DNA of 52,971 bases from Actinomycetota bacterium (lineage in GTDB: Bacteria > Actinomycetota > Actinomycetes > Streptosporangiales > Streptosporangiaceae), in contig PLIQ01000179.1 in the NCBI GenBank assembly GCA_003140115.1, positions 11,335-64,305 on the forward strand, written 5' to 3'. Shown here piece by piece: positions 1 through 6,905 of the stretch. How positions within the stretch are numbered: the stretch's first letter is position 1; the number at the start of each line of letters is the position of its first letter. The position numbers and the translations under genes were made by a program. The notes beneath the pieces were generated by a model. It was not told where the DNA came from. It was given only the letters and a program-made list of their open reading frames with translations, and did no database searches.

Positions 1-100
1 CTCGATGGCCATGACGGTCACTCTAGGTGACCTCGGTGACCGGCGCTTCTCGATTCCTGATCGGTCTGGTCAGAGGAAAACGCCGAGGATCCGGCATCGC

Positions 101-337
101 TCAGATGACTGGGAGGTCGAATTCCCCGTTGCGCACGCCCCCGAGAAAAGCATGCCACTCATCCGGCGTGAACTTCAGGACCGGCCCGGCCGAGTCCCTG
201 CTGTTGCGAACGCCGATCTCGGCGCCGGGCAGGCTCGCGACCTCGACGCAGTTGCCGGCGGCGTAACTCAGAGAGCTCTTGATCCAGTACGAGCCTGAAT
301 TCGGCCGTTCGTCTGGACTCTTGAGCGTCGTACCCAT
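101..337 (-). CDS. DUF397 domain protein
   Basis: A 78-residue protein that looks like an actinobacterial DUF397 protein: it has the pattern W.KSS.S...GNCVEVA near the N-terminus, then V.VRNSRD and a C-terminal F....W..F..G..NGEFD. These small proteins usually sit beside an XRE-type regulator and an anti-sigma-like ATPase and are thought to take part in their control. I chose ATG 337 because AGGGGA lies just upstream with good spacing; an in-frame GTG at 349 would add four residues but overlaps that ribosome site. The anti-sigma-like gene lies upstream on the same strand, so the two may be co-transcribed. No XRE partner is visible here; it could lie left of the window. Confidence 0.85.
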   Translation of the reverse strand: MGTTLKSPDERPNSGSYWIKSSLSYAAGNCVEVASLPGAEIGVRNSRDSAGPVLKFTPDEWHAFLGGVRNGEFDLPVI

Positions 338-447
338 GTTTCCCCTCACTGGTTTGGTGTCCTTCCGAAAGCTGTCTCATTAGTGGGGACGGCAAGTTAG
401 TGGGAACGGCGAGCCGGACGGGGTTTCACAGCTCGCCGCCCCCACGT

Positions 448-888
448 CTAATCGCCCGCAGTCGCGCGATCGCCATCCAGCGGCGGATCGCGCAGGAACG
501 CGAGCGTGAAGTACAGGGCCTTGCCCGCCGGGGTGCGAAACGAACCCCATTCGGTCGACAGAGCGGCGACCAGCACCAGCCCCGGTCCGGTGTCCGCGCC
601 GACTGATTCGTCCGCACCGGGCGACCGGTAACGCGACTTGTCGTAGACGTCGATCCGCAGATGAGCGCGGGAGCACCTGATGGCCAGCGTGACCGTGTCG
701 CCGTCCCCGTGCGTGACGGCATTGGTGACTAGGTCGCTGGTGAGCAGGATCGCGATGTCGGGATCGACCGGGATCTTCCAGGTCTGGAGGGCCGCGCGGA
801 CATGGCCGCGGGCTTCGGCCGGCGCGGATGGTTGCCGGGCCAGCCGGACGCGACGTTGGTACAGTTCGGTCGGACGAGTCGGTGCCAT
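448..888 (-). CDS. ATP-binding anti-sigma/regulatory protein (HATPase_c_2)
   Basis: A 146-residue protein made almost entirely of one GHKL ATPase domain of the RsbW/SpoIIAB type found in many actinobacterial regulators. The N-box is visible as SDLVTNAVTHG, the G1 region as RIDVYDKS and a G2-like loop as GPGLVLVAAL. Such proteins bind ATP and sequester a sigma factor or partner regulator; the target here is unknown. ATG 888 is preferred, with GTG 891 immediately before it. It lies upstream of the DUF397 gene on the same strand. A cluster of TGCAA repeats sits about 60 bases upstream of the start and may be the operator of a helix-turn-helix regulator. Confidence 0.85.
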   Translation of the reverse strand: MAPTRPTELYQRRVRLARQPSAPAEARGHVRAALQTWKIPVDPDIAILLTSDLVTNAVTHGDGDTVTLAIRCSRAHLRIDVYDKSRYRSPGADESVGADTGPGLVLVAALSTEWGSFRTPAGKALYFTLAFLRDPPLDGDRATAGD

Positions 889-1181
889 CACAATGATCCG
901 GTTCCTCGGCTGAGGTGCTCAGTGCCCTTGCGTTGAAAATGGTGCTGCAACTTGCAATGCAAGACATCGGTCAGCTGACGGATATTGAGTCGCGATGTCG
1001 TCCTCGGGCGGAACGAGACCAGCTTCTGGCGGCGCCGCCGCCACGAGTACGAGAGCCAGTGAGGTAGGTCCCGTGAGGCCCGAACGGAACCCGACCTTCT
1101 GTTTTGCTGCGGTCTCAAGGTATTTTGACCCATTATGCCGTTGACCTCGTCAGTCCCCAGTGCGACGTGTGGGGAGCGGCC
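889..1181. promoter_or_regulatory. divergent intergenic region with TGCAA palindrome
   Basis: This 293-base region separates the leftward anti-sigma-like gene from the rightward flippase-like gene. At 951-963 it holds CTTGCAATGCAAG, six-base arms around one base, and TGCAA occurs three times at 946, 953 and 958. The location upstream of an anti-sigma/DUF397 pair fits an operator, probably for an XRE-type protein. No convincing gene is seen in the region; an upstream TTG at 1104 is in frame with the flippase but has no good ribosome site. Confidence 0.45.
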
Positions 1182-2462
1182 TTGACCGACGGGGTAAATG
1201 CCCCGGCCGAGACCGGTGCGGGAGCCGACGCAACAGCACCGTCAGATCAGCACCTGCTATCAGCACGCACTCCCCGCCGGTACCGGATGCGGCGCGGCAC
1301 GCTGGCCGTCCTGGCCGTCGCGGTCCTGGTCAGCGTCATCGTCGTCGAGCGCCACACGCTGGCCGAGTCGCTGCACGTGCTGGCCCACCTGAACTGGGCC
1401 TGGTTCGTGCTCGCGCTGGCGTCAGAGGCGGTCTCCCTGTCCAGCTTCGGGCTCAGCCGCACGCTGCTGATGCGGGTTAATGGCCGGCCGACCAGCTTCA
1501 GCTCGGTGATGGTGATCACTTACGCGGCGAACGCGCTATCGATCTCGGTGCCGTTCGCGGGCGCCGAACTGGCTGTGGTCTTCTCCTACCGCCAGTTCCG
1601 CAGGCACGGCGTGGACGCCGCCACCACGGGCTGGACGCTCGCCGTATCGGCCATCTTCTCCACCTCCGCGCTGGCCTTCCTTTTGGTCATCGGAGCGCTG
1701 GCCGGTTCCGCGTCACTGGCCAGCGCGGCGGGCTTCCTCGGCGCTTTCGTGTTCATCGTCCCGGGCGTCGCGGTGCTGCTCGCGCTGCGTTTCGAGAACG
1801 TCCGCAGGCTCTTGCACCGGGTCATCGCCTGGCTGGTCGGCCTGTCCCGGAGCGTCCTGGGGGTGCCCGCCCACGGTGTCGACGGCTTGGATGAGTTCCT
1901 GGACCGGGTGGCGAGCCTGCGGCTGCCCTGGCCGCGGTACGCCGAGGTGTTCGGGCTGGCCGTGCTGAACTGGGCGGCCGACTGCGGGGCGCTGGCCTGC
2001 GCGATCAGGGCCACCGGCCAGCCCGTTCCCTGGCACAGCCTGCTGCTGGTCTACGGGGCCGGAGCCGCGGTCGGCAGCACCGGAATCACACCCGGGGGAT
2101 TCGCCCTGGTCGAGCTGGCTCTGACCGCGGCGCTGACCGCTGCCGGGCTGCACCGGTCGACGGCGCTCGCCGCCGTACTGACCTACCGCCTGGTCAACTT
2201 CTGGCTGATCCTCATCGCCGGGTGGATCTTGATGGCGGTGCTCGCCCGCTGGCGGATCGCGCCGGACGAAAGTGCGCCCGACCCCGCCCCTGGCCCGGGC
2301 GGCTTACGTGAACTCGCCGGACACGCAACCGGACACCCGGGCCGAGTGGGTCACGCTGGCCGACCTGGAGTCCGATCCCCACCCGGCACTGGCCCGGCTC
2401 CGGGCCACCGCCCCGGCGTGCTGGGTCCCGGTCCTGGGCGCCTGGCTGGTCACCGGGTATGA
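1182..2462 (+). CDS. flippase-like integral membrane protein (YbhN/UPF0104, LPG-synthase TM family)
   Basis: The product has about eight hydrophobic segments and the look of the lysylphosphatidylglycerol synthase transmembrane/UPF0104 family, including a polar AVGSTGITPGGFALVE segment near the end that matches the P-G-G-x-G region of that family. These proteins are thought to move lipid-linked substrates across the membrane; substrate unknown. I prefer the TTG at 1182 because GGGGAG precedes it at good spacing; GTG 1167 and TTG 1104 are longer options. After the last membrane helix (ending near 2255) the frame continues about 65 residues of Gly/Pro/His-rich sequence that overlaps the P450 N-terminus by 191 bases in another frame. 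This tail is probably not functional and suggests a lost stop codon or a frameshift. Confidence 0.75.
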   Translation: MTDGVNAPAETGAGADATAPSDQHLLSARTPRRYRMRRGTLAVLAVAVLVSVIVVERHTLAESLHVLAHLNWAWFVLALASEAVSLSSFGLSRTLLMRVNGRPTSFSSVMVITYAANALSISVPFAGAELAVVFSYRQFRRHGVDAATTGWTLAVSAIFSTSALAFLLVIGALAGSASLASAAGFLGAFVFIVPGVAVLLALRFENVRRLLHRVIAWLVGLSRSVLGVPAHGVDGLDEFLDRVASLRLPWPRYAEVFGLAVLNWAADCGALACAIRATGQPVPWHSLLLVYGAGAAVGSTGITPGGFALVELALTAALTAAGLHRSTALAAVLTYRLVNFWLILIAGWILMAVLARWRIAPDESAPDPAPGPGGLRELAGHATGHPGRVGHAGRPGVRSPPGTGPAPGHRPGVLGPGPGRLAGHRV

Positions 2463-3510
2463 CCTGAGCGTCGAGGTGCTCCGTGACGCCCGGACGTTCA
2501 CGGTCGACGACCCCCGGTTCTCCACGGCCAAAGTCGTCGGCCCGAGCATGCTCTCGCTGGACGGCACGCCGCACGCCCGCCACCGGGCCCCCTTCACCCG
2601 TCCGTTCCGGGCCGAGGAGATCCATGCCCGGCTGGACTCGTTCACCCGCGCCGAGGCCGTCCGGCTGGTCTCCGCCATTCAGCCGGACGGGCAAGCCGAA
2701 CTCCGCCGGGCGGTAGCGGGCCCGCTGGCCGTCGCGGTCATGGCCGAGGCGCTCGGCCTCGGGCAGACGGACCCCGCGCAGATCCTTACCTGGTACGGCG
2801 GAATCGTGGCCGCCGTACAGGCCGAGGCCGCAGCTCCTGGCGCGACAGCGGGCACCGCAGTGGCTGCGGCGGGCACGGCCGCGTTCGCCGAGCTCGCGGC
2901 CAGCCTTCGGCAGGTCATCGCGGCGCCCCCAGCCTCCTCGCTGTTGGCCGAGGCGGCCGGGCCGCTCACCGAGGCCGAGGCCATCTCCAACGCGGGCGTC
3001 CTGCTGTTCGGCGGGATCGAGACCACCGAGGGCATGATCGCGAACGCCGTCCTCCACCTCCTGTCCTGCCCCGCGGACCTGGAGCTCGTGCGAGCCGACC
3101 GCGGGCTGATCCCGGCCGTGATCGAGGAATCCCTGCGGCTGGAACCGGCCGCGGCCGTCGTGGACCGCTACGCGACCCACGATACCCAGCTCGGCGGCGC
3201 TCAGATAAGGGCCGGTGACCAGGTCACGGTGTCCATCGCCGGGGCGAACCGGGACCCGGCGGTGTTCGGTGACCCGGACCGGTTCGACGTCCGCCGCCCG
3301 AACGCCGGACGGCATCTGGCCTTCGCGCACGGACCGCACTTCTGCCTCGGCGCTCACCTGGCCCGCCTGGAGGCGCGGATCGCCCTGGAGACGCTCCTTG
3401 AGCTGCTCCCCCAGCTGCGGCTGGACGGCCGGTACCCGGCCACGCCACGCGGCCTGGTCTTCCGCAAACCCGCCGATCTGCGGGTCCGCTGGAGTACCGC
3501 TATAAGCTAG
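2272..3510 (+). CDS. cytochrome P450
   Basis: A soluble bacterial P450 of up to 412 residues. The I-helix motif reads GGIETTE (usual form A-G-x-E/D-T), the ExxR motif is EESLR, and the heme loop is FAHGPHFCLGAHLA with the cysteine ligand. These residues fix the family, but the substrate cannot be read. It needs a ferredoxin and reductase, neither of which is adjacent. The start is uncertain: GTG 2272 (weak GGA upstream) or GTG 2308; homology to P450s only becomes clear from about 2353. Either start overlaps the end of the membrane-protein frame. It is too far from the enediyne genes to assign to that pathway. Confidence 0.9.
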   Translation: MRPTPPLARAAYVNSPDTQPDTRAEWVTLADLESDPHPALARLRATAPACWVPVLGAWLVTGYDLSVEVLRDARTFTVDDPRFSTAKVVGPSMLSLDGTPHARHRAPFTRPFRAEEIHARLDSFTRAEAVRLVSAIQPDGQAELRRAVAGPLAVAVMAEALGLGQTDPAQILTWYGGIVAAVQAEAAAPGATAGTAVAAAGTAAFAELAASLRQVIAAPPASSLLAEAAGPLTEAEAISNAGVLLFGGIETTEGMIANAVLHLLSCPADLELVRADRGLIPAVIEESLRLEPAAAVVDRYATHDTQLGGAQIRAGDQVTVSIAGANRDPAVFGDPDRFDVRRPNAGRHLAFAHGPHFCLGAHLARLEARIALETLLELLPQLRLDGRYPATPRGLVFRKPADLRVRWSTAIS

Positions 3511-3574
3511 GCCGGTTAGCGAGGATGGCGTGGGCAGGCCTGCCGACGCCGGTTGCCGGACCCGAGGAGGCGCG

Positions 3575-3910
3575 ATGTCGGAGCAGGACATAGACCAGCC
3601 AGGTGAGTTCACCGATCAGTTCGCCGAGCGGTTCCACCGGGACCGGCGGGAGCATGGCGGCGAGATCGACCGCCTCGACCAGGATCAGCTAGAGCGGCTC
3701 ACCGAAGAGGAGCGCGTCGAGGCGGGCGTCGACGCCTATGACCCGGACGAGGTGCCGCCGGCCACGGACACGCCGCCGCTGACCGATGACGTCCGGCAGA
3801 CCGAGGTGTACCAGGAGGAGCGGGCCGAGGTCCGCCGCGAGGAGGACAAGGGCGAGCTGTACCGCATCGACGAAGAGCACCCGTTCCCGCCCACCCGGTA
3901 CGACGACTGA
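3575..3910 (+). CDS. small acidic hypothetical protein
   Basis: A 111-residue, very hydrophilic protein rich in Glu, Asp and Arg, with no membrane segment and no domain I recognise. ATG 3575 is chosen because GAGGAG lies just upstream; an in-frame ATG 45 bases earlier lacks a site. It is probably largely disordered or helical. The two ends carry short acidic stretches (EHPFPPTRYDD at the C-terminus). It runs convergently toward the encapsulin gene, from which it is separated by a strong hairpin. No function can be given. Confidence 0.7.
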   Translation: MSEQDIDQPGEFTDQFAERFHRDRREHGGEIDRLDQDQLERLTEEERVEAGVDAYDPDEVPPATDTPPLTDDVRQTEVYQEERAEVRREEDKGELYRIDEEHPFPPTRYDD

Positions 3911-3927
3911 GCGACCGCGATGAAAGC

Positions 3928-3948
3928 CCCGGGCCGCGAAGGCCCGGG
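3928..3948. terminator. bidirectional hairpin between convergent genes
   Basis: Arms CCCGGGCC and GGCCCGGG pair perfectly around a five-base GCGAA loop. It sits in the 51-base gap between the ends of the acidic-protein gene and the encapsulin gene, so it can serve both strands. There is no clear U-tract, which is common in high-GC actinomycetes. Confidence 0.7.
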
Positions 3949-3961
3949 CGGCCGGTAAGGC

Positions 3962-4771
3962 TCAGCCCGCGTTCAGGACCACGCTCGCTTCAGCGGTGTA
4001 GGCCAGGAAGGTCAGCGACTCCTGGAAGTACAGCTGCACGGACCCTGAGTCGTGGGACAGGTAGCCGATCGACAGGTCCTGGCCGAGGCGCAGCTCGTAG
4101 TCCCCGCCCCGCCCGGACAGCAGGAACGCCCCGTCGACGGCCGGGGCCCAGATGATGTCGCCGTCCACCACGCGGGCCAGGTGGTCCCGGATCGGGTAGC
4201 CGTGGTCGGAGGTCTCGCTCACCATCGTGTAGGCGGCGGCGGACAGCAGCAGCGAATAGGGACCGCTCACCCCGGCCAGCCGGAGGGCGCTGACCGCCTG
4301 GCTGACCACGGTCGGGTACTCGCGGGCCTCGGGCGGCAAGGTGAGGACCGAGTTGGACGTACTTTGCCTGACCCCGGTGATCCCCGCCGCCGGGTAGCCG
4401 TCGAAGATCGCCTTGTCCTCGGCGAAGGCGATCTGCCGCACCGCGTCCTTGACCGGCTGCCAATCCGAGTCCTGCGCGCCGCGCTCCACGTTGTCCACCT
4501 CCAGCCTGCTCAGCGTGAACGGCACCCGGAGCTGGACGAGCTGCTGCGCGGTGCGCTGCCAGGCCAGGATCCCGGCGGTGTCGCCACCCGGCGGCTCGAT
4601 CTCGGCCAGGTGACCGGTGCTCACGCTAGCCAGCGCCGGACCGTCGGGTCCGGTGACGTCCACCACCCGGCGGCCGGCCACGTTCTGCTCAAACGTCCGG
4701 CGCGCCTCGGCCTCGATGCTCGCCCAGGCGGCATCGGACACGGGAGCTAGCTCGCGGTGCAGGTTGTTCAT
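3962..4771 (-). CDS. enc: encapsulin nanocompartment shell protein (family 1, linocin-M18-like)
   Basis: A 269-residue protein of the length and pattern of family 1 encapsulins, which use the HK97 phage capsid fold and self-assemble into a hollow protein shell. Recognisable stretches are the N-terminal NNLHRELAP.SDAAW..IE.EA, the RRVVDV.GP.G segment, the central IFDGYP.AGI and the C-terminal QESLTFLA. It starts at ATG 4771, overlapping the stop of the DyP peroxidase gene by four bases (ATGA), so shell and cargo are translationally coupled. The upstream gene encodes a peroxidase with an encapsulation tag, which confirms the assignment. Role by family: oxidative-stress compartment in the cytoplasm. 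Confidence 0.95.
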   Translation of the reverse strand: MNNLHRELAPVSDAAWASIEAEARRTFEQNVAGRRVVDVTGPDGPALASVSTGHLAEIEPPGGDTAGILAWQRTAQQLVQLRVPFTLSRLEVDNVERGAQDSDWQPVKDAVRQIAFAEDKAIFDGYPAAGITGVRQSTSNSVLTLPPEAREYPTVVSQAVSALRLAGVSGPYSLLLSAAAYTMVSETSDHGYPIRDHLARVVDGDIIWAPAVDGAFLLSGRGGDYELRLGQDLSIGYLSHDSGSVQLYFQESLTFLAYTAEASVVLNAG

Positions 4772-5817
4772 GTGGTGCTCCTCTTCAAGCTGCCAATGCC
4801 GAGCGAACCGTCATCCACCGAAGGCTCCGGGGGGCTCAGGGGGGTCGTCTCCTCCGGCGCGCCGGGCGGATCGGGAGGGTCGTCGAGGAAGTCGGCCGTC
4901 GGCGCGAAGAACAGGCTGCCGGTGACGGCCGTGGAGAAATCGAGAATGCGGTCGGTGTTGCCCGGCGGGTCACCGATGAACATGTTGGCGAGCATCTCCT
5001 CGGTCACGCTCGGCGTGGCCGCGTAGGCGATGTAGTACGTGCCGAACTCTCCGCGGCCCACCTGGCCGAACGGCATGTTGGCCCGCAGGATCTGGCGCTG
5101 GGTCCCGTCCGGTTCTTCGATCGTGTTCAGGGCCACATGCGAGTTGGCCGGCTTGACCTCGTCCGGCATCTCGATGTCGGACAGCTTGTAGCGGCCGATC
5201 GCGTTCTCCTGGTCCTCGGTGGATAGGGCGTTCCACGCGTCCAGATCGTGCAGGTACTTCTGCACGATGACGTAGCTGCCGCCGGCGAAGGCGGGATCGG
5301 CCTCGCCGACCAGCGCCGACGTCGCGGCCGCCCGGCCTTCGGGGTTTTCGGTCCCGTCGACGAAACCGAGCAGGTCACGTTCGTCGAAGAAGCGGAACCC
5401 GTGCGTCTCGTCGACCACCGTGACCGCGCCGACCAGCCTGGTCAGGGCCTGGGAGACGAACTCGAAGCACAGGTCCATCCGTTCGTGCCGGATGTGGAAC
5501 AACAGGTCACCCGGGGTGGACACCGCGTGGTGCCGGGCGCCCATGAGTTCCTGGAACGGGTGCAGCTCGGCCGGGCGCGGCCCGGCGAACAGGCGGTCCC
5601 AGGCCCGTGACCCGATCGCGGCGACGGCGACCAGGTCGTCGCCCGGGGCACGGAAGCCGACCGACCGCCGCAGAGCCGACCAGTCGGCCAGCATGTCCCG
5701 GCAGGGGGCCTCGCCGCCGGGATTGATGGTCAGGACCAGGAAGATCGCACTCGCGGTGAGCGAGGCCAGCACCGCCTGCGGCTCAGGCGTAACAGGGGAC
5801 GGTTCTGTCACGGACAC
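4768..5817 (-). CDS. DyP-type heme peroxidase, encapsulin cargo
   Basis: A 349-residue dye-decolorizing peroxidase. The signature GFVDGTENP is at residues 151-159 with catalytic Asp154; His227 in ANSHVALN is the likely proximal heme ligand, and Arg245 and Asn247 in RANMPFG are the distal pair. All four sit one residue after the matching positions known in Rhodococcus DyPB. The last 30 residues are a Pro/Glu-rich linker followed by DGSLGIGSLKR, the classic cargo-loading peptide for encapsulins. The start is GTG 5817. The gene overlaps the encapsulin start by four bases, so the two form an operon. It uses hydrogen peroxide to oxidise dyes or phenolics; the physiological substrate is unknown. 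Confidence 0.95.
   Translation of the reverse strand: MSVTEPSPVTPEPQAVLASLTASAIFLVLTINPGGEAPCRDMLADWSALRRSVGFRAPGDDLVAVAAIGSRAWDRLFAGPRPAELHPFQELMGARHHAVSTPGDLLFHIRHERMDLCFEFVSQALTRLVGAVTVVDETHGFRFFDERDLLGFVDGTENPEGRAAATSALVGEADPAFAGGSYVIVQKYLHDLDAWNALSTEDQENAIGRYKLSDIEMPDEVKPANSHVALNTIEEPDGTQRQILRANMPFGQVGRGEFGTYYIAYAATPSVTEEMLANMFIGDPPGNTDRILDFSTAVTGSLFFAPTADFLDDPPDPPGAPEETTPLSPPEPSVDDGSLGIGSLKRSTT
4780..4812 (-). other. encapsulin cargo-loading peptide of the DyP peroxidase
   Basis: These codons give DGSLGIGSLKR, residues 336-346, at the end of a Pro-rich flexible linker. The SLGIGSLK core is the established targeting tag that binds the inner surface of family 1 encapsulin shells. Only three residues follow it. 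Confidence 0.9.
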
Positions 5818-5903
5818 AGATTAGCGGTACCGCTCCGGGCGGCCATGACCAGGATGGCCGGATCGCCGGGGCGTGCACCACGGACCGTTCGGCAAAAAGG
5901 GTC

Positions 5904-6854
5904 TTACATCCATCCGCGCCGGCGGAACAGGAACAGCAGGCCCAGGACGGCCAGTGCCTCGGTGCCGAAGCCGAAGATGAGGAACGCGGTCAGGGAGCCT
6001 TCGTGGTTCACCAGCCAGCCGAGGTTCTGGCCGAAGAACCCGGTCAGGAAGGACAGCGGCAGGAACACGGTGGCGATGATGGTCAGCTGCTTCATCTGGT
6101 CGTTGAGCCGGTTGGACACCACCGACATGTACGCCTCGAGCGATCCGGACAGCAGGTCGCGGTAGCTGTCCACCATGTCACTGATCCGGATCAGGTGATC
6201 GTAGAGGTCGCGTACGTACCGCTCGCTCTCCGGCGTCATGCCGGGGATCGGGACCACCTGGGTCAGCATCGAGGCCACCATGTCCCGCTGCGGGGTGACC
6301 AGCTTGCGCACATCAACCAGTTCGCGCTTGAGGGCGAACAGCGCGGCTAGCTTGTCCTCGGTGGGCTTGGCGAAGATCTGGTCCTGCAGCTCGTCGACGC
6401 GGTCGTCGAACGCGGCCAGGAACGGGAACATGCTGTCCACCAGGCTGTCCAGCAGGCGGTACAGCGCGACCAGCCGCCGGTCGGTGTGCAGCCGGCCGAG
6501 CGCGGTACACGCCTGGGGGATGGCCGGGATCTCGTCGCGGTGCACGGTGACGAGGAAGTGCTCGGCGTAGAAGCAGTGCACCTCGGCCATCGGCTGGCCC
6601 AGGCCGAGCGCGCCGTAGGCGACGATGTAGACGAAGTCCTCGTAGTCTTCCACCTTCGGGCGCTGGTCGAACTCCTTGGCGTCCTCGACGGCCAGCGGGT
6701 GGATGTTAAACACATCGCGCAGCAGCGCGAGCGTGTCCGGGCTGGTGTCGGCCAGGTCCAGCCAGAGCAGCGAGTCCTCTTTCAGGGCGCGTTCGATGGC
6801 CGGGCGGGTCGGCTTATCCTCGACGCAGTTCTTGAGCAGCAGATGTCCAGGCAC
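5904..6854 (-). CDS. corA: CorA-family divalent cation transporter
   Basis: A 316-residue protein with a long cytoplasmic N-terminal region and two C-terminal membrane helices (about 253-272 and 287-308), the CorA layout. The loop between the helices, which in classical CorA reads GMN, here reads GFFGQN, a variant found in some CorA-like proteins, so Mg2+ transport is likely but selectivity may differ. The LSFLTGFFGQN motif and the preceding SNRLNDQMKQLT segment are typical. It starts at GTG 6854 and is divergent from the oligopeptidase gene 51 bases away. No M-box or other riboswitch is evident. Confidence 0.9.
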   Translation of the reverse strand: MPGHLLLKNCVEDKPTRPAIERALKEDSLLWLDLADTSPDTLALLRDVFNIHPLAVEDAKEFDQRPKVEDYEDFVYIVAYGALGLGQPMAEVHCFYAEHFLVTVHRDEIPAIPQACTALGRLHTDRRLVALYRLLDSLVDSMFPFLAAFDDRVDELQDQIFAKPTEDKLAALFALKRELVDVRKLVTPQRDMVASMLTQVVPIPGMTPESERYVRDLYDHLIRISDMVDSYRDLLSGSLEAYMSVVSNRLNDQMKQLTIIATVFLPLSFLTGFFGQNLGWLVNHEGSLTAFLIFGFGTEALAVLGLLFLFRRRGWM

Positions 6855-6905
6855 GGCCCCATAGTGTCAAAGCCGGCTCGGCTGGCGTTATTAGACTGGG
6901 CCTCC

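Noticed and set aside
2212..3612. 466-codon leftward open frame opposite the P450
   Set aside because: It mirrors the P450, has Arg/Gly/Glu-rich composition and no domain; the P450 motifs on the plus strand are clear.
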